Assembly: GCF_013307225.1 (NCBI RefSeq)
Contig: NZ_CP028942.1
Span: 1,702,965-1,766,964, forward strand
Reading direction: 5' to 3'
DNA: 64,000 nt
Source of the DNA: Polynucleobacter tropicus
GTDB lineage: Bacteria > Pseudomonadota > Gammaproteobacteria > Burkholderiales > Burkholderiaceae
The position numbers were made by a program, and so were the translations under genes. Positions 1 through 7,206 of this stretch are shown here, piece by piece (within the stretch, counting starts at the first letter, position 1; each line of letters starts with the position of its first letter). A model generated the notes under the pieces. The model had not been told where the DNA came from. It was given only the letters and a program-made list of their open reading frames with translations, and made no database searches.

Positions 1-9
1 AATCAAACT

Positions 10-951
10 TCAATCAACTAAATTTTTTGGTAAAGAAAAAGTGACATCTTCAACAACGCCAGCCAAAGGCCGGACACTACGCGGGCCAAACTCTTGAATG
101 CGCGCCACTATGGATTGAGCAAGACTTTCCGGGGCGGAAGCGCCGGCCGTTAAACCCACTCGCTTCTTCCCTGCAAACCATTCTGGCTTTAACTGTTCTG
201 GCGCATCCACCATGTAGGAAGGTACACCTAATTTTTCTGATAGTTCTCGCAAGCGATTGGAGTTCGAGCTTGTCGCACTACCCACCACAATAACGACCTC
301 GACTTGAGGTGCCATAAATTTCACAGCATCTTGACGATTCTGGGTGGCATAACAAATATCTTGTTTGCGAGGCTGAACAATATTAGGGAATTTTCTGGTG
401 AGCGCTTCAACAATCTCTTTAGTCTCATCAACAGATAAAGTTGTTTGCGTTACAAAAGCAATTTTTTCATCGCTTGGGAAAGGCAGCTTTTCTACATCGC
501 CAATTTTTTCGATTAAGAAAACGCCTTCTCTGACTTGGCCCATGGTGCCCTCTACTTCGGGGTGTCCTGCATGACCAATCATCAATACCGTGTAACCCTC
601 TTTGCACATCTTGACCACCTCAAGATGCACCTTAGTCACAAGAGGACAAGTCGCGTCATACACCTGCAAGCCGCGTTGCTCGGCATCTTTACGCACTTCT
701 TGAGATACGCCATGCGCGCTAAATACGACAATTCCACCCCTGGGCACTTCATGCAATTCATCTACAAATACCGCGCCCTTGTCACGCAATTCATTCACCA
801 CATAGACGTTGTGAACAATTTCATGTCGAACGTATATCGGGGCGCCGAAGCGATTCAATGCCTCGTTAACGATATTGATCGCACGATCAACCCCTGCGCA
901 AAAACCGCGGGGTTGTGCCATCAAAATTTCTGCGTGATCAGATCCACTCAT
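10..951 (-). CDS. ispH: 4-hydroxy-3-methylbut-2-enyl diphosphate reductase
   Basis: IspH (LytB) carries out the last step of the MEP isoprenoid pathway, reducing HMBPP to IPP and DMAPP with a [4Fe-4S] cluster in the cytoplasm. The 313-residue product has the normal length. The three cluster cysteines are visible: C18 in GFCAGV, C102 in DATCPLV and one near residue 200 in DICYATQ. Substrate-contacting histidines lie at H43 (VRHEIVHN) and H80 (SAHGVS). The ATG at 951 sits six bases after the fkpB stop, so the two are almost certainly cotranscribed, an arrangement common in proteobacteria. The family assignment is firm. Confidence 0.98.
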   Translation of the reverse strand: MSGSDHAEILMAQPRGFCAGVDRAINIVNEALNRFGAPIYVRHEIVHNVYVVNELRDKGAVFVDELHEVPRGGIVVFSAHGVSQEVRKDAEQRGLQVYDATCPLVTKVHLEVVKMCKEGYTVLMIGHAGHPEVEGTMGQVREGVFLIEKIGDVEKLPFPSDEKIAFVTQTTLSVDETKEIVEALTRKFPNIVQPRKQDICYATQNRQDAVKFMAPQVEVVIVVGSATSSNSNRLRELSEKLGVPSYMVDAPEQLKPEWFAGKKRVGLTAGASAPESLAQSIVARIQEFGPRSVRPLAGVVEDVTFSLPKNLVD

Positions 952-957
952 ATTGCT

Positions 958-1404
958 TTAAAGAATAGCGACAATCTGCGCTTCAAAAGTTACTTCACGG
1001 CCAGCCAAAGGGTGATTGAAATCAAACCAAGCGCCCTCATCATCAATCGATTGCAAAACACCCGCATATTGGGCGCCACCAGGCGCATTAAATTCAATCA
1101 CATCGCCCGGATTAAATTCCACGTCATCATCGCGCCCTTCTTTAAGCGCCTTAAGCGAAACCCACTGCACTAAATCTTCTTTACGTTCGCCAAAACTTTC
1201 TTCCGGCGATAGCAAGGCGCTCTTTTTATCACCAATACCCAATCCCAACAACACCCTTTCAAAACAAGGCGCAAATTGTCCAGAACCCATCAGAACCGTC
1301 GCAGGACGATCAACAAACGTATTGATGTAATCCTCCCCATTGGGCAAAGTCAGCCGATAGTTGAGGGTCAAATAGGAGTTGGGCAAAACAGTGAGCTTAG
1401 TCAT
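958..1404 (-). CDS. fkpB: FKBP-type peptidyl-prolyl isomerase (SlpA/FkpB type)
   Basis: Short cytoplasmic FKBP-family prolyl isomerase with an inserted-flap (SlyD/SlpA-like) architecture. Recognisable are the N-terminal FKBP strand (LNYRLTLPNGE), the FERVLLGLGIGDKKS region, and a flap segment with the glycine-rich LAGREVTFE near the C-terminus. I use the ATG at 1404, giving MTKLTVLPNSY and 148 residues; the open frame continues 12 codons upstream but that stretch overlaps the divergent radC gene. It lacks the His-rich tail of SlyD, which favours FkpB. It is the first gene of a pair with ispH. No good Shine-Dalgarno precedes the ATG; a TACAAT hexamer just upstream on this strand could give a leaderless or near-leaderless message (inference). 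Confidence 0.88.
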   Translation of the reverse strand: MTKLTVLPNSYLTLNYRLTLPNGEDYINTFVDRPATVLMGSGQFAPCFERVLLGLGIGDKKSALLSPEESFGERKEDLVQWVSLKALKEGRDDDVEFNPGDVIEFNAPGGAQYAGVLQSIDDEGAWFDFNHPLAGREVTFEAQIVAIL

Positions 1405-1407
1405 AAG

Positions 1408-2121
1408 GTGATTGTATCTAGCCCCGCGTCGGGAATACATTCCTCAATACCCCAATGGCCTAAAAATGAACAACCCCGAGAAAAGCTTCGCCTACATGGT
1501 GCCAAATGCCTTACTGATGCAGAGCTACTGGCAATATTTTTACGCGTTGGCGTCAAGGGCAAAAATGCCGTCAACCTGGCAAATGATCTTTTGCACCATT
1601 TTGGTAGCCTTCCCCGCCTGCTTGCTAGCAGCTCTGCTGAATTCACCCGCATTCATGGAATGGGGATTTCCAAATGGAGTCAGATTCAAGCGGCTTACGA
1701 GCTAGTTAAGCGCAGCCTAGAGGATGGCCTTGCCCAACAATCCATCTTTTCCTCGCCAGGGCATGTCAAAGAGTTCTTGCAGGCCAAAATAGGAGGTCTA
1801 CCTCACGAGGTTTTTCTCTGCCTTTATTTAGACTCAGGACTGCATCTGATTGAATGTCAAGAGCTGTTTCGGGGATCAATTACGCACACAGCGGTATACC
1901 CCCGAGAAATCCTCAAGGAGGCCCTTTCCAGAAATGCCAGCGCCCTGATCGTTGCCCATAACCACCCCAGTGGCAAACCTTTACCCAGCAAAGCAGACCA
2001 AGATTTGACTCAAACCCTCATTAAAGCCTTGCAGTTAGTGGATATACCCTTGCTAGACCACTGTATCGTAAGCAACGGCGGATTTTTCTCCTTCTCAGAG
2101 TCAGGTCTTATGGATATTTAA
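1408..2121 (+). CDS. radC: RadC family JAB/MPN-domain protein
   Basis: RadC-like protein of 237 residues. An N-terminal helix-hairpin-helix-like region (LTDAELLAIFLRVG, then FTRIHGMGISKW) precedes a JAB/MPN metalloprotease-like domain with the zinc motif HNHPSG and a downstream Asp in SKADQDLT. The name comes from an old link to recombination repair in E. coli that was later withdrawn; the real role is unsettled. I chose the GTG at 1408 because the longer in-frame ATG at 1276 would place 44 residues antisense inside fkpB with no family resemblance, and no other in-frame ATG, GTG or TTG lies between them. The start is only three bases from the divergent fkpB start. Confidence 0.9.
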   Translation: MIVSSPASGIHSSIPQWPKNEQPREKLRLHGAKCLTDAELLAIFLRVGVKGKNAVNLANDLLHHFGSLPRLLASSSAEFTRIHGMGISKWSQIQAAYELVKRSLEDGLAQQSIFSSPGHVKEFLQAKIGGLPHEVFLCLYLDSGLHLIECQELFRGSITHTAVYPREILKEALSRNASALIVAHNHPSGKPLPSKADQDLTQTLIKALQLVDIPLLDHCIVSNGGFFSFSESGLMDI

Positions 2122-2246
2122 TTAAATTGATAGTAAGTGCTAACTTATTTAAAAGATGCAACCATTTTATTAGTAATTTCACGGAATTTTGAGGTTGCAG
2201 GCCTCCCGCCAAAGCCACATAGGACTAGCCCAAAACAGGCTTTGAC

Positions 2247-2255
2247 TGATACAAT
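2247..2255 (+). promoter_or_regulatory. Extended -10 promoter candidate for rpmB-rpmG
   Basis: The sequence TGATACAAT matches an extended -10 element (TGn followed by a TATAAT-like hexamer, five of six). It lies 30 bases before the rpmB ATG, so transcription would start near 2262 with a leader of about 24 bases. No convincing -35 hexamer is visible at the usual distance, which is common for extended -10 promoters. The rest of the 164-base gap after radC holds only a weak TAAGT/ACTTA inverted repeat at 2134-2147. Confidence 0.45.
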
Positions 2256-2285
2256 CTTTCTTTTTCGCAATTAATGGAGTTAGTC

Positions 2286-2519
2286 ATGGCAAAAGTTTGC
2301 CAAGTCACTGGGAAAAAGCCGATGGTTGGCAACAATGTATCCCATGCAAACAATAAAACAAAGCGTCGCTTTTTGCCGAATTTGCAAAACCGTCGTTTCT
2401 GGGTTGAATCTGAAAACCGTTGGATTAGCTTGCGCTTAACCAATGCTGGTTTGCGCGTTATCGACAAGAATGGCATCGACGCTGTTTTGTCTGATCTCCG
2501 TGCACGTGGCGAAATTTAA
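2286..2519 (+). CDS. rpmB: 50S ribosomal protein L28
   Basis: L28, a basic large-subunit protein of 77 residues, the normal bacterial length. The family signature [20 protein letters not shown] and the following [14 protein letters not shown] segment are clear. The ATG at 2286 is chosen over an in-frame ATG four codons upstream because family members begin with MA(K/R)VC. It has a single cysteine and no CxxC pairs, so it is the zinc-free form. rpmG follows 11 bases later, preceded by a GGAG at the end of rpmB, the usual rpmB-rpmG pair. Confidence 0.98.
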   Translation: MAKVCQVTGKKPMVGNNVSHANNKTKRRFLPNLQNRRFWVESENRWISLRLTNAGLRVIDKNGIDAVLSDLRARGEI

Positions 2520-2530
2520 GGAGCGCACAA

Positions 2531-2698
2531 ATGGCTAAAGGCGGCAGAGAAAAAATCAAATTAGAGTCATCAGCTGGTACTGGTCACTTCTACACAACTT
2601 CAAAAAACAAGCGTACAAAGCCTGAGAAAATGGAGATTATGAAATTTGATCCAACCATTCGCAAGCACGTTGCTTACAAAGAAACAAAACTCAAGTAA
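2531..2698 (+). CDS. rpmG: 50S ribosomal protein L33
   Basis: L33, 55 residues, with start ATG 2531 and stop TAA 2696-2698. The sequence begins [20 protein letters not shown] and continues [20 protein letters not shown], ending in [12 protein letters not shown], a standard L33. It contains no cysteine at all, so it is the zinc-independent type. A GGAGCG precedes the start. It is second in a two-gene operon with rpmB and is followed by a strong terminator. Confidence 0.97.
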   Translation: MAKGGREKIKLESSAGTGHFYTTSKNKRTKPEKMEIMKFDPTIRKHVAYKETKLK

Positions 2699-2730
2699 CC
2701 GACACAAATCATTACTTGAAGTAAATAAAA

Positions 2731-2754
2731 AACCCGCTACTCAGCGGGTTTTTT
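2731..2754 (+). terminator. Rho-independent terminator of rpmB-rpmG
   Basis: Perfect 8-bp stem AACCCGCT/AGCGGGTT with a four-base loop, followed by TTTT and preceded by an A-rich stretch. It could also work in the reverse direction for the converging desaturase gene that ends at 2806. Confidence 0.9.
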
Positions 2755-2805
2755 ATTATCCATTTTGGATCTCTTTTGAATCTGTTTAATTGATTAATTA
2801 ATTCC

Positions 2806-4005
2806 TCAAGCGTAACGACGCAATCTCAAAGAGAACTCTCGCAAGCTTGTTAAACCACTATCTTCTGCGCGTTGACACCATGCGTGCAATTGCGACAAAA
2901 GTTGTTCACGTGTTGCGGTTGATCGGCCCCAGATAGCCTGAAGATCGCGACGCATCTCAATCATCTTACGAAGCTGAGCGTTACTGGCCATCAGCTCTTC
3001 CAGCTTGGCTTTCTCCTCATGGCTCAAGCGTGACTCATCTTTAACCAACCAGGTACGAGCATCGCTTAAATGGCTTGCGAGCACTTGCATATGTTGCACT
3101 TCGTTACTAAAGAAGTTACGTAGAGTTTTACTGTAACGCGCCATGATTTCATAACGATTAGCAATGATTGCTTCTAATGTATTTTGATCGGCAGGACGCA
3201 AATCACTTAAAACTGGTTTTGGCGGCGTCTTTTTCACAGTGGCTAAACCTACTGCACTCATCATTTGGATATACATCCAACCAATATCAAATTCATACCA
3301 CTTGTTAGAAAGCTTTGCGCTAGTAGCAAAAGTGTGATGGTTATTGTGCAACTCTTCGCCACCAATCAAAATACCCCAAGGGAAAATATTAGTGGAAGCA
3401 TCCTCGCAATCAAAGTTGCGATAACCCCAGTAGTGACCAATGCCGTTAATGATGCCAGCTGCGGTAATCGGAATCCACAACATTTGAACGGCCCAAACTG
3501 TTAAGCCAACCGCACCAAATAAAAACACATCGATGATGAGCATGATGGCAACACCTTGCCATGTAAATCTGGAGTAGATATTGCGCTCAAGCCAATCGTC
3601 TGGAGTGCCATGGCCAAACTTCTCCATAGTCTCTTGATTCTTTGCCTCTTGCTTATAAAGTTCAGCACCGCGGGATAACACAGTGCCAATACCTAGAATT
3701 TGCGGGCTATGGGGATCGTCAACCGTCTCGCACTTGGCGTGGTGCTTACGGTGAATAGAAGCCCACTCTTTGGTCACCATACCGGTGGTAAGCCAAAGCC
3801 AAAGGCGGAAAAAGTGAGAAACAATCGGGTGCAGGTCTAGCGCACGATGCGCCTGGCAACGATGCAAAAAGATAGTTACAGCAGCAATCGTAATGTGGGT
3901 GGCAATTAAGATGAACAAAGTAATCTGCCACCAAGACCAATCTAAATATCCATTGGCGAGCCAGTTAAGAAATAGATCAAAACCAGAGTTTGAAACTGTA
4001 TTCAA
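2806..4005 (-). CDS. Acyl-lipid/acyl-CoA fatty acid desaturase
   Basis: Integral-membrane non-heme di-iron fatty acid desaturase of 399 residues. The three histidine boxes are visible: HRCQAH, HRKHH and HNNHH, set between hydrophobic segments as in stearoyl-CoA/delta-9-type desaturases. It would introduce a double bond into membrane acyl chains aerobically. After the last membrane segment (around residue 265) there is a soluble, charged, helical tail of about 130 residues (from LSDLRPADQNTLEAI to the end) that minimal desaturases lack. The start is a TTG at 4005 with AAGGA seven bases upstream; no ATG fits better. The gene follows the RsmB-like gene after an 82-base gap that holds a small CGCT/AGCG hairpin and a TAAAAT hexamer, so it may have its own promoter. 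Confidence 0.92.
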   Translation of the reverse strand: MNTVSNSGFDLFLNWLANGYLDWSWWQITLFILIATHITIAAVTIFLHRCQAHRALDLHPIVSHFFRLWLWLTTGMVTKEWASIHRKHHAKCETVDDPHSPQILGIGTVLSRGAELYKQEAKNQETMEKFGHGTPDDWLERNIYSRFTWQGVAIMLIIDVFLFGAVGLTVWAVQMLWIPITAAGIINGIGHYWGYRNFDCEDASTNIFPWGILIGGEELHNNHHTFATSAKLSNKWYEFDIGWMYIQMMSAVGLATVKKTPPKPVLSDLRPADQNTLEAIIANRYEIMARYSKTLRNFFSNEVQHMQVLASHLSDARTWLVKDESRLSHEEKAKLEELMASNAQLRKMIEMRRDLQAIWGRSTATREQLLSQLHAWCQRAEDSGLTSLREFSLRLRRYA

Positions 4006-4087
4006 AAGTATGTCCTTTTAAGTATCAGCTCTCATTTTAACGCTTTTCAGCGATTTTTTGGCTTATCTTTCGTTAACTCTATGGTTT

Positions 4088-5590
4088 TTATGTTTCTGCA
4101 TTTTCAGGTTTAGAGCTCTTTTTCTGAAAAACAGCCCCAAAAAACCCATCTGTACCATGTATATGAGGCCACAATTGCCACCAAGGATTATCTGCTGAGC
4201 AGCCCAATGGTAATTTATCCTTTGGAAACAATGACTTAAGAACTTCCGCCGCTGGAACTACCTCGAACTCAGGGTGAATCTTTAGAAAATCTTCTGCAAC
4301 TCCTTGATTTTCCTGAGGCAATAGACTGCAAGTTGCATATACCAAGCGACCACCCGGTTTTAAGAGGCGAGCCGCTGAATTCAGGATGCTCGCTTGCTTT
4401 TGATTCAGCTCGGCGACACCCTCAGGCGTTTGACGCCACTTGAGGTCAGGATTGCGACGGAGGGTACCCATGCCACTACAAGGGGCATCAACCAAAACAC
4501 GATCAATCTTTCCGGCAAGGCGCTTAATCTTCGCGTCATTCTCGGAATCAATCCACACAGGGTGGACATTGGAAAGGCCGCTGCGAGCTTGTCTAGGTTT
4601 TAGATTGGCTAAGCGGCGTTCAGATGTATCAAATGCATATAAACGCCCTGTAGATCTCATTAGCGCACCAATTGCTAATGTCTTTCCACCAGCGCCAGCG
4701 CAAAAATCAACAACCATCTCACCGCGTTTTGGTGCAAGCAAATAAGCCAGTAATTGGCTGCCTTCGTCTTGCACCTCAAACATGCCAGCTTTAAAACCTG
4801 CAGTATGTTGCAAGGCCGGTTTACCCATGATGCGAACACCATCTGGCGCAAAAGGAGTTGGAGTAGCTTGATAACGACCACCTAAAGCGTTCATCTGCGC
4901 GAGCAATTCTTCACGATTGGTCTTCATCGTGTTTGCGCGTAAATCTAAAGAAGCAGGATGCATCAATGATTTTGCTAACTCTTCACGAGTATCTTCGCCT
5001 GGATATTTTCCAAAGGCATCCCACAACCACTCAGGCAAATTGTTGCGCACTAGAGGATTTAAAGAACTTGGATCTACTGTTGAAATTCGTTGCAACCATT
5101 CATACTCACCAGGCTTCAGAACGTGCGCCAAGTCAGCGATCGCACTCTCCGCACGATTGCCAGAGCCAAGTCCGCCTTCAGATAGAGCGGACAGCAAACC
5201 CAATAGGGCTAAGCGTCTAGCCTGCGACCCCTCACCACTGGAGGCAAATTGAGAGAACTCATTTTTACGACGCAAAATAGCAAATGCACTCTCCGCTATC
5301 AACGCGCGATCACGATTACCAAGTTTTGGTTCTGACCGAAAATAACGACTAACAATCCGATCGGCAGGTTGATCAAATTGCAGTAATTCTGGAAGCAAGC
5401 GCTCTAAATGAATCGCATGCTGTGGCAAAGCTTTCGCATTTGAGAAATTTTTCTGACCTTCAGGGGCAATCAAATTACCACTGGCATTACGTCTCTCAGC
5501 ACGACGCAATGGATCCTTTGATTTGGCCGCGTAACTTTTTTGAGGGCCTAAGCGCTTATTAGATTTTGGGTTCGAACGTTCTGCGCTCAT
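4088..5590 (-). CDS. RsmB/NOP-family rRNA (cytosine-C5) methyltransferase
   Basis: SAM-dependent RNA m5C methyltransferase of 500 residues. The SAM-binding glycine motif DFCAGAGGKT, the catalytic motif VDAPCSGMGTLRRNPD and the second cysteine motif YATCSLLPQEN are all present, the two-cysteine arrangement of RNA m5C enzymes. The N-terminal third is helical with a basic lead (residues 1-50) and resembles a reduced NusB-like region (DRIVSRYFRSEPKLGNRDRA). It may be RsmB (16S C967), but Burkholderiales often carry a second paralogue beside fmt, so I give no symbol. Its ATG overlaps the purN stop by four bases (ATGA), implying translational coupling. Confidence 0.88.
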   Translation of the reverse strand: MSAERSNPKSNKRLGPQKSYAAKSKDPLRRAERRNASGNLIAPEGQKNFSNAKALPQHAIHLERLLPELLQFDQPADRIVSRYFRSEPKLGNRDRALIAESAFAILRRKNEFSQFASSGEGSQARRLALLGLLSALSEGGLGSGNRAESAIADLAHVLKPGEYEWLQRISTVDPSSLNPLVRNNLPEWLWDAFGKYPGEDTREELAKSLMHPASLDLRANTMKTNREELLAQMNALGGRYQATPTPFAPDGVRIMGKPALQHTAGFKAGMFEVQDEGSQLLAYLLAPKRGEMVVDFCAGAGGKTLAIGALMRSTGRLYAFDTSERRLANLKPRQARSGLSNVHPVWIDSENDAKIKRLAGKIDRVLVDAPCSGMGTLRRNPDLKWRQTPEGVAELNQKQASILNSAARLLKPGGRLVYATCSLLPQENQGVAEDFLKIHPEFEVVPAAEVLKSLFPKDKLPLGCSADNPWWQLWPHIHGTDGFFGAVFQKKSSKPENAET

Positions 5591-6216
5591 AATTTAAATA
5601 ATTGCGACTCTGGGGGTTGTAACTTCACTTGATTACCTTCAATGCGCAATCTTCCATCAAGGAACCATTTTACGGCTCGTGGATAAATCTGATGCTCAGC
5701 CCTCAAAACTCGAGCAGCAAGTGTATCGGCATCATCACCCGCGAGCACCGGCACGGAAGCCTGACAAATAATCGGCCCCTCATCGACACCCTCGGTCACA
5801 AAATGTACGGTTGCACCATGCTCCTTAACTCCTGCCTCTAGGGCGCGCTCATGCGTATGCAAGCCAGGAAAAGCAGGCAAAAGGGCTGGATGGATATTAA
5901 TCAAGCGACCCTCAAAATGACGAATAAAGCCAGGGGTCAGAATTCGCATAAAACCCGCCAAGACCACTAAATCAGCCCCTAACTCATCAATCTTCTGAAT
6001 TAAAGCGGCGTCAAAGGAGTCCCGAGTAGAGTGCTCCTTATGCTCAATTACAAACGCCGGAATACCATGCGAGCGAGCAAAATCAAGGCCCTTAGCCGCA
6101 GAGTGATTCGCTATGACCCCTGCAAATTTGACTGGCCATTGCTCTTTTTGGGCCGTTTTAACGATTGCCTCGAAATTGGATCCGCGGCCGGAGATTAAGG
6201 TAACGATAGAAAGCAT
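5587..6216 (-). CDS. purN: Phosphoribosylglycinamide formyltransferase
   Basis: PurN transfers a formyl group from 10-formyl-THF to GAR in de novo purine synthesis. The N-terminal GAR-binding motif ISGRGSNFEAI, the catalytic region with the family Asn/His/Asp (INIHPALLPAFPG, then HFVTEGVDEGPII) and the normal length support it. I use ATG 6216 (MLSIVTLISGRGSN, 209 residues); a GTG two codons upstream is possible. A TATATT hexamer seven bases before this ATG on the same strand suggests a very short or absent leader. purN overlaps the following methyltransferase gene by ATGA and is divergent from ribF. Confidence 0.97.
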   Translation of the reverse strand: MLSIVTLISGRGSNFEAIVKTAQKEQWPVKFAGVIANHSAAKGLDFARSHGIPAFVIEHKEHSTRDSFDAALIQKIDELGADLVVLAGFMRILTPGFIRHFEGRLINIHPALLPAFPGLHTHERALEAGVKEHGATVHFVTEGVDEGPIICQASVPVLAGDDADTLAARVLRAEHQIYPRAVKWFLDGRLRIEGNQVKLQPPESQLFKL

Positions 6217-6224
6217 GCCCACAA

Positions 6225-6230
6225 TATAAT
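6225..6230 (+). promoter_or_regulatory. -10 element for the ribF operon
   Basis: A perfect TATAAT lies 26 bases before the ribF GTG, in the 39-base gap between the purN and ribF starts. The -35 region is poor. Transcription would begin near 6237, leaving room for the AGAAGG ribosome site at 6243-6248. The reverse strand of the same stretch gives TATATT, positioned for purN, so the two divergent promoters probably overlap. Confidence 0.5.
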
Positions 6231-6255
6231 TGATGGCTACCCAGAAGGCGATTTT

Positions 6256-7206
6256 GTGAACGTATTTCGTGGCTCGACCCCGTTTTTCGCAGGACCTGCT
6301 TGTGCCCTAACCATCGGAAATTTCGATGGCGTGCACAGGGGTCATCGCGCCCTGCTCAACCAGCTGGTTGATGGCGCCCGCGAAAGGGGTTTAGTTAGCT
6401 GCGTGCTGACCTTTGAGCCCCACCCAAAAGAATTTTTCTCTCCCGAGCAAGCGCCACCCCGAATCCTGAATTTGCGCGACAAATTGGCTGCACTTGCAGA
6501 GATTGGAATTGATCGCGTGGTTGTAGAGCATTTCAACTCAGCATTTGCTCGTCTATCACCTGAAGAATTTGTATCGGAAATTATTGTTAAGCGCCTCAAC
6601 ACCAAATGGATTTTAATTGGCGATGACTTTTGCTATGGAGCCAAGCGAGCAGGTAATTTTGCAAGCCTCAAGGCGGCTGGCGAAAAATATGGATTTGAAG
6701 TTTCCAGCATTCAAACGATTTCTGATGATGGTGAACGCATTTCGAGTTCAGCATTGCGTACCGCTCTTGCAAATGGTGATATGAAGCAAGCAGAAAAATT
6801 ACTTGGTCGCCCCTATGGAATTTCTGGGCACGTCATTCATGGACGGCAACTTGGTCGTCAATTGGGTTTCCCCACTTTAAATTTAGCCGTAGCAAATCAC
6901 CTACATCATCGCAAACCAGCGACAACCGGCATCTTCACTGCGCAAGTACTAGGGCTGAGCGATAAACCCTTACCAGCCGTAGCTAGCCTGGGTGTGCGGC
7001 CTACGGTAGAAGATGAAGGTCGCGTGCTGCTTGAGACCCACATCTTTGATTACCAAAAGGATGTTTACGGAAAAATTATTACCGTTGAACTTTTAGAAAA
7101 AATTCGTGACGAGGAAAAGTATGATGACCTCGACACCCTCACAAATGCCATTGCGCAAGACGCAAAGCACGCCAAAAATTATTTCCAGAAAAAATCTTAT
7201 GTCTGA
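6256..7206 (+). CDS. ribF: Bifunctional riboflavin kinase / FAD synthetase
   Basis: RibF makes FMN and then FAD from riboflavin. Residues 1-180 form the FMN adenylyltransferase domain with the nucleotidyltransferase motif [12 protein letters not shown] and the [10 protein letters not shown] motif. Residues 185-310 form the flavokinase domain ([20 protein letters not shown], then ETHIFDY). At 316 residues it has full length. The start is GTG with AGAAGG upstream. It overlaps ileS by eight bases and heads a ribF-ileS-lspA-coaBC-dut operon, a common proteobacterial order for its first three genes. Confidence 0.97.
   Translation: MNVFRGSTPFFAGPACALTIGNFDGVHRGHRALLNQLVDGARERGLVSCVLTFEPHPKEFFSPEQAPPRILNLRDKLAALAEIGIDRVVVEHFNSAFARLSPEEFVSEIIVKRLNTKWILIGDDFCYGAKRAGNFASLKAAGEKYGFEVSSIQTISDDGERISSSALRTALANGDMKQAEKLLGRPYGISGHVIHGRQLGRQLGFPTLNLAVANHLHHRKPATTGIFTAQVLGLSDKPLPAVASLGVRPTVEDEGRVLLETHIFDYQKDVYGKIITVELLEKIRDEEKYDDLDTLTNAIAQDAKHAKNYFQKKSYV

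Noticed and set aside
535..1173. Open frame of 212 codons on the forward strand across ispH and fkpB
   Set aside because: It lies antisense to two firmly identified genes, crosses their boundary and shows no recognisable domain or ribosome site.
1276..1407. Longer RadC reading from the ATG at 1276
   Set aside because: The added 44 residues are antisense to fkpB and unlike RadC; the GTG at 1408 gives a normal-length protein.
2134..2147. TAAGTGCTAACTTA after radC, resembling a CIRCE half or a terminator stem
   Set aside because: Only a five-base AT-rich stem with no T-run, and no matching left half of CIRCE at the right distance.
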